Source: Hyphomonadaceae bacterium
Lineage (GTDB): Bacteria; Pseudomonadota; Alphaproteobacteria; Caulobacterales; Hyphomonadaceae
Direction: 5' to 3'
DNA: 8,285 nt
Assembly (NCBI GenBank): GCA_030696545.1
Contig: JAUYSA010000205.1
Span: forward strand, 1 to 8,285
Part shown: in pieces, positions 5,398 through 8,285 of the stretch
How positions within the stretch are numbered: position 1 is the stretch's first letter
Layout: every line of letters begins with the position of its first letter
Made by a program: the position numbers and the translations under genes
Notes under the pieces: generated by a model
The model's database searches: none
What the model saw: the letters and a program-made list of their open reading frames with translations, nothing else
What the model was told of the DNA's origin: nothing

Positions 5398-7083
5398 CTA
5401 CGCCGCGCTGGTCTCGATCGCGCTGAGGATGTCTGAAAGATCGAAGTCCTGCGCGTTTGCCGTCTTGGGCGGCTCCACCGCTGCCGGTTCTGCGCCACGC
5501 GCCGTCGCCTCGTGGATCTTGTTGAGCAGCACACGGCGGTCGATCGGCTTGGCCAGATAGTCGGTCATGCCCATCGCCACGAAACGTTCGCGATCACCTT
5601 CCATCGCATCTGCCGTCAGCGCGATGACGGGCAGGGTGCGCCAGGGCTGATCAGAAGCGCGGATACGGCGGATAGCTTCGCAGCCATCCATCACCGGCAT
5701 GTGGACGTCCAGCAGGACAACGTCGAAGTGTTGCGCGTGAAGACGCTCCAGCGCCTCGACGCCGTTCTCGGCTTCAACAATTTCGCACTGCAGTCTCGCG
5801 AGGAAAAGCTTCGCGACCTGCCGGTTGGTGGCGTTGTCGTCCACCAGCAGGATTCTCACCGGGCGCTGCGGCTCAGCCATATGCCCGGCTTCGGCTTCTG
5901 GTGGCGCAGGTCGCAGTTGCCTCGCCGCGGCCGGGGCTTCGAATGTCAGCGTGAATGTCGAGCCTTGTCCGACAGCGCTGGAAACGTGGACATCCCCACT
6001 CATCAGGCGCGCCAGCTTGCGCGTGATGGCAAGTCCCAGGCCTGTGCCGCCAAAGCGCCGCGTCGTCGAGCCATCAGCTTGCGTAAACGCGTTGAACAGG
6101 CGCGTCAGCGCCTGCTCGTTCATGCCAATGCCCGTATCGGTCACGCTGACGCGCACGCGATGCGGCGTGTTCTTCGGCGCGGCCGCCACGCTCCAGCGTA
6201 CGTCCACCCGGCCGGATTGCGTGAACTTCACCGCGTTCGAGATCAGGTTGGTGACGCACTGGTGCACGCGCACGCGGTCGAAGCTCAGCCAGTCCGGCCC
6301 GCCGCCCTCGCGAACGACCGACAGCGTGATGCCCTTTTCCCGCGCGATCGGCTCGAACAGGCCGACTGCACGATCGAGCGAGGCTTTCAGATTGGAATCG
6401 ACGGCGGAGATTTCCATCTTGCCCGCTTCGATCTTCGAGAGATCAAGAATGTCGTTCAGCAAAGCCGTCAGCGTCTCGCCGGAATTCAGGATGACGTTCA
6501 GCTTGTCGCGCTGGTCGGTCGACAGCGCATCCATGCCCAGCGCCTGCGCCATACCCAGCACGCCGTTGAGGGGGGTGCGGATCTCGTGGCTCATCGTCGC
6601 AAGGAATTCGGATTTCGCTCGCGAAGCGTCGTTGGCTTTCTGCGTCTCGGCGGCCAGCCGCGCCGCAAGGCTGCTGAGATCGCGATTTCGTTCTTCGGCC
6701 ACCGTGATCGCCGTGCGGAAAAGTTCGAAAGCACCAGCCATTCCGGCATAGTCGCCGGCGGCGTCCACCGTCACGATTCCTTCGAACAGAGATTCGCGCG
6801 ACATTGGCGCGATCACCTGACTGACATCCGCCAACGCCATATCCTCGCAGATCACGATCGGCGCAGCGTTCATGAAATGCGCGACCGGCTTGCGTTCCCA
6901 CAGGCCCCCGGCTTTGCGCATGGAGTTCAGGCGGTCGCGCGTGATCAGGCCAACCGGCTTGCCAGCGCGGACGACCGGAAAGGTGGTGACTCCAGCGTCG
7001 TTCTTGAAACGCACAGCGATTTCGCCAGCAAGCGTCTCAGGCGTCACGAAACTGACGCGTCTTGCGATGTCTCCGGCCTTCAT
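5398..7083 (-). CDS. Hybrid sensor histidine kinase with N-terminal CBS-like pair
   Basis: This 561-residue protein has no transmembrane segment and is therefore probably cytoplasmic. Residues 1-125 look like a CBS domain pair (FPVVRAGKPVGLITRDRL and HFMNAAPIVICEDMALADV are typical repeats), a module that often binds adenine nucleotides. A coiled-coil-like linker (about 126-157) leads to HisKA with phospho-accepting His166 (SHEIRTPLNG). The HATPase domain has N box Asn279/Asn283 (NLISNAVKF), G1 DTGIGM (316-321), F box about 330-333 and G2 GGTGLGL (345-351). The receiver starts at about 409, with Asp415-Asp416, phosphoacceptor Asp459 (LLDVHMPVMDG), Thr490 and Lys512 all intact. A C-terminal tail of about 35 residues follows, with no HPt domain, so the receiver must pass phosphate to a separate HPt protein or regulate the kinase. 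The ATG at 7081-7083 has GGTGGGA upstream. The gap to leuC is 148 bases. Confidence 0.93.
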   Translation of the reverse strand: MKAGDIARRVSFVTPETLAGEIAVRFKNDAGVTTFPVVRAGKPVGLITRDRLNSMRKAGGLWERKPVAHFMNAAPIVICEDMALADVSQVIAPMSRESLFEGIVTVDAAGDYAGMAGAFELFRTAITVAEERNRDLSSLAARLAAETQKANDASRAKSEFLATMSHEIRTPLNGVLGMAQALGMDALSTDQRDKLNVILNSGETLTALLNDILDLSKIEAGKMEISAVDSNLKASLDRAVGLFEPIAREKGITLSVVREGGGPDWLSFDRVRVHQCVTNLISNAVKFTQSGRVDVRWSVAAAPKNTPHRVRVSVTDTGIGMNEQALTRLFNAFTQADGSTTRRFGGTGLGLAITRKLARLMSGDVHVSSAVGQGSTFTLTFEAPAAARQLRPAPPEAEAGHMAEPQRPVRILLVDDNATNRQVAKLFLARLQCEIVEAENGVEALERLHAQHFDVVLLDVHMPVMDGCEAIRRIRASDQPWRTLPVIALTADAMEGDRERFVAMGMTDYLAKPIDRRVLLNKIHEATARGAEPAAVEPPKTANAQDFDLSDILSAIETSAA

Positions 7084-7231
7084 AGTCGTCCCACCACGCG
7101 CCCGCTTTTGCAGTGCAAGGTGACGTTACGGGAAAGCCCTGAAAATCATGTGAATTCAGCGTGCTGAAGCTTTGGGCGCCGCAGCGCGCGAAGCAGGCAG
7201 CAAAGATGAACGCTGTTAAGGCTTGGCCGCG

Positions 7232-8285
7232 TCAGTTCGTGATGACGCCAGCCAGCGCAGCTTTCGCGGCCAGCACGGGGCTCATCAAGTGGGTGCGGCC
7301 TCCGCGGCCCTGGCGGCCTTCGAAATTGCGATTCGAGGTCGAGGCGCAACGCTCACCGGGTTTGAGGATGTCCGGGTTCATGCCGAGGCACATCGAGCAA
7401 CCTGGCTCGCGCCATTCGAAACCAGCATCGAGGAACACCTTGTCGAGGCCTTCTTCCTCCGCCTGCGCGCGGATCAGGCCCGAGCCGGGCACGACCATGG
7501 CGCGTACGCCGGGGGCGACGTGCTTGCCTTTCGCCACTTCAGCGGCGGCGCGCAGATCCTCGATGCGGGAGTTGGTGCAGGAGCCGATGAAGACGCGGTC
7601 GATCTTGAGGCCTTCGAGTTTCTGGCCCGGCTCCAGGCCCATATAGGCGAGGGCGCGCTCCGCGGCGTCGCGCTTCACGCTGTCGGAAATCTGCGCAGGG
7701 ATAGGAGCGCTGGCCGTGATGGGAGCGGCCTGTTCCGGGCTGGTGCCCCAGGTGATGGTTGGCGCGACGTCTTCGGCTGCGATTTCAATCACACCGTCCC
7801 AGTGCGCGCCTTCGTCCGAGAACAGCGTCTTCCAGTGCTGGATGGCGGTTTCCCACTGTCCGCCTTTCGGCGCGGCGGGGCGGCCCTTCATGTACTCGAA
7901 GGTCGCTTCATCCGGCGCAACGAGGCCAGCGCGCGCGCCGCCCTCGATCGACAGGTTGCACAGCGTCATGCGGCCTTCCATCGACATGGAGCGTATGGCC
8001 GAGCCCATGTATTCGATGACGTGGCCTGCGCCGCCATTGGTGCCGATGATCGCGATCAGGTGCAGGGCGAGATCCTTCGCGCCAACGCCGGTGCGGAACT
8101 CGCCTTCGACGCGGACGGCCATGTTTTTCATCTTGCGTGCGCGCAGCGTTTGCGTGGCCAACACGTGCTCGACTTCAGACGTACCGATGCCGTGAGCCAG
8201 CGCGCCGAAAGCCCCATGCGTGGACGTATGGCTGTCGCCGCAGACGATGGTGAGGCCCGGCTGCGTGCGGCCCTGTTCGGGACCA
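7232..8285 (-). CDS. leuC: 3-isopropylmalate dehydratase large subunit (5' end outside window)
   Basis: LeuC forms the isopropylmalate isomerase with LeuD and converts 2-isopropylmalate to 3-isopropylmalate in leucine synthesis, in the cytoplasm. The frame enters from the right edge, and about 350 codons are visible of a usual ~465-470. The family signature CGDSHTSTHGAFGALAHGIG appears within the first ~35 visible residues. The three 4Fe-4S ligands are present: the Cys of GSCTNSR (codon 7577-7579) and both Cys of GCSMCLGMNPD (codons 7397-7399 and 7388-7390). The late block CASTSNRNFEGRQGRGGRTH is also intact. An internal ATG at 8164 lies inside the conserved core and is not the start. The C-terminus ends AALAGVITN with TGA at 7232-7234. 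leuD does not follow on the left, so in this genome it must lie elsewhere. A close homologue such as homoaconitase large subunit is possible but less likely. Confidence 0.97.
   Translation of the reverse strand, partial: GPEQGRTQPGLTIVCGDSHTSTHGAFGALAHGIGTSEVEHVLATQTLRARKMKNMAVRVEGEFRTGVGAKDLALHLIAIIGTNGGAGHVIEYMGSAIRSMSMEGRMTLCNLSIEGGARAGLVAPDEATFEYMKGRPAAPKGGQWETAIQHWKTLFSDEGAHWDGVIEIAAEDVAPTITWGTSPEQAAPITASAPIPAQISDSVKRDAAERALAYMGLEPGQKLEGLKIDRVFIGSCTNSRIEDLRAAAEVAKGKHVAPGVRAMVVPGSGLIRAQAEEEGLDKVFLDAGFEWREPGCSMCLGMNPDILKPGERCASTSNRNFEGRQGRGGRTHLMSPVLAAKAALAGVITN

Noticed and set aside
7108..7118. TTGCA-g-TGCAA, 25 bases upstream of the kinase start, as an operator.
   Set aside because: An 11-base palindrome with 5-base arms is expected by chance in a window of this size, and nothing else supports it.
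5512..7167. A 551-codon plus-strand frame opposite the kinase gene.
   Set aside because: It is the antisense shadow of a well-supported histidine kinase. The translation is rich in His, Arg and Gln with no domain.
7155..7168. TTCAGC-gt-GCTGAA about 64 bases past the leuC stop as a terminator.
   Set aside because: The stem is at most 5 bp with a usable loop and no T-run follows on the minus strand.

Overview
The window comes from a GC-rich bacterial chromosome, most likely an alphaproteobacterium. The evidence is the alphaproteobacterial style of the proteins and the intergenic repeats of the 'ctggattcccgcc..gcggga' and 'catcctgag..tcgaaggacgag' kinds that are common in such genomes. A Caulobacterales/Hyphomonadaceae-like source is a guess from general appearance. 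All seven supported genes lie on the minus strand, so they are transcribed from the right edge towards the left.

From right to left the layout is: (1) leuC, the large subunit of 3-isopropylmalate isomerase, cut by the right edge (7232-8285); (2) a hybrid histidine kinase with an N-terminal CBS-like pair, HisKA, HATPase and a C-terminal receiver (5398-7083); (3) a small Cys-rich GFA-family protein (4913-5350); (4, 5) two adjacent diverged copies of an exported '3D' (MltA-type barrel) protein, the second a predicted lipoprotein (3910-4803 and 2901-3740); (6) a lipoprotein of the DUF3089 alpha/beta-hydrolase group (1549-2802), followed by a good hairpin at 1499-1527; (7) a stand-alone receiver protein whose Mg-binding pocket is degenerate (819-1373).

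The left 818 bases hold no convincing gene. About 600 of them (roughly 160-770) are packed with short perfect or near-perfect palindromes, about one every 40 bases. Among them are two 25-base palindromes that differ only in their 3-base loop, and two ~72-base elements in inverted orientation in which the flanks are conserved while the internal stems differ in sequence but keep their pairing. This mosaic of palindromic modules is the most unusual part of the window.

Functionally, three neighbouring genes (the two 3D proteins and the DUF3089 lipoprotein) encode exported envelope proteins. The kinase and the lone receiver flank the exported/GFA group and might form a signalling pair, but only their position and a shared receiver motif suggest it. 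leuC is housekeeping leucine biosynthesis and looks unrelated to the rest. Gaps of 47 to 175 bases between genes argue against one tight operon.
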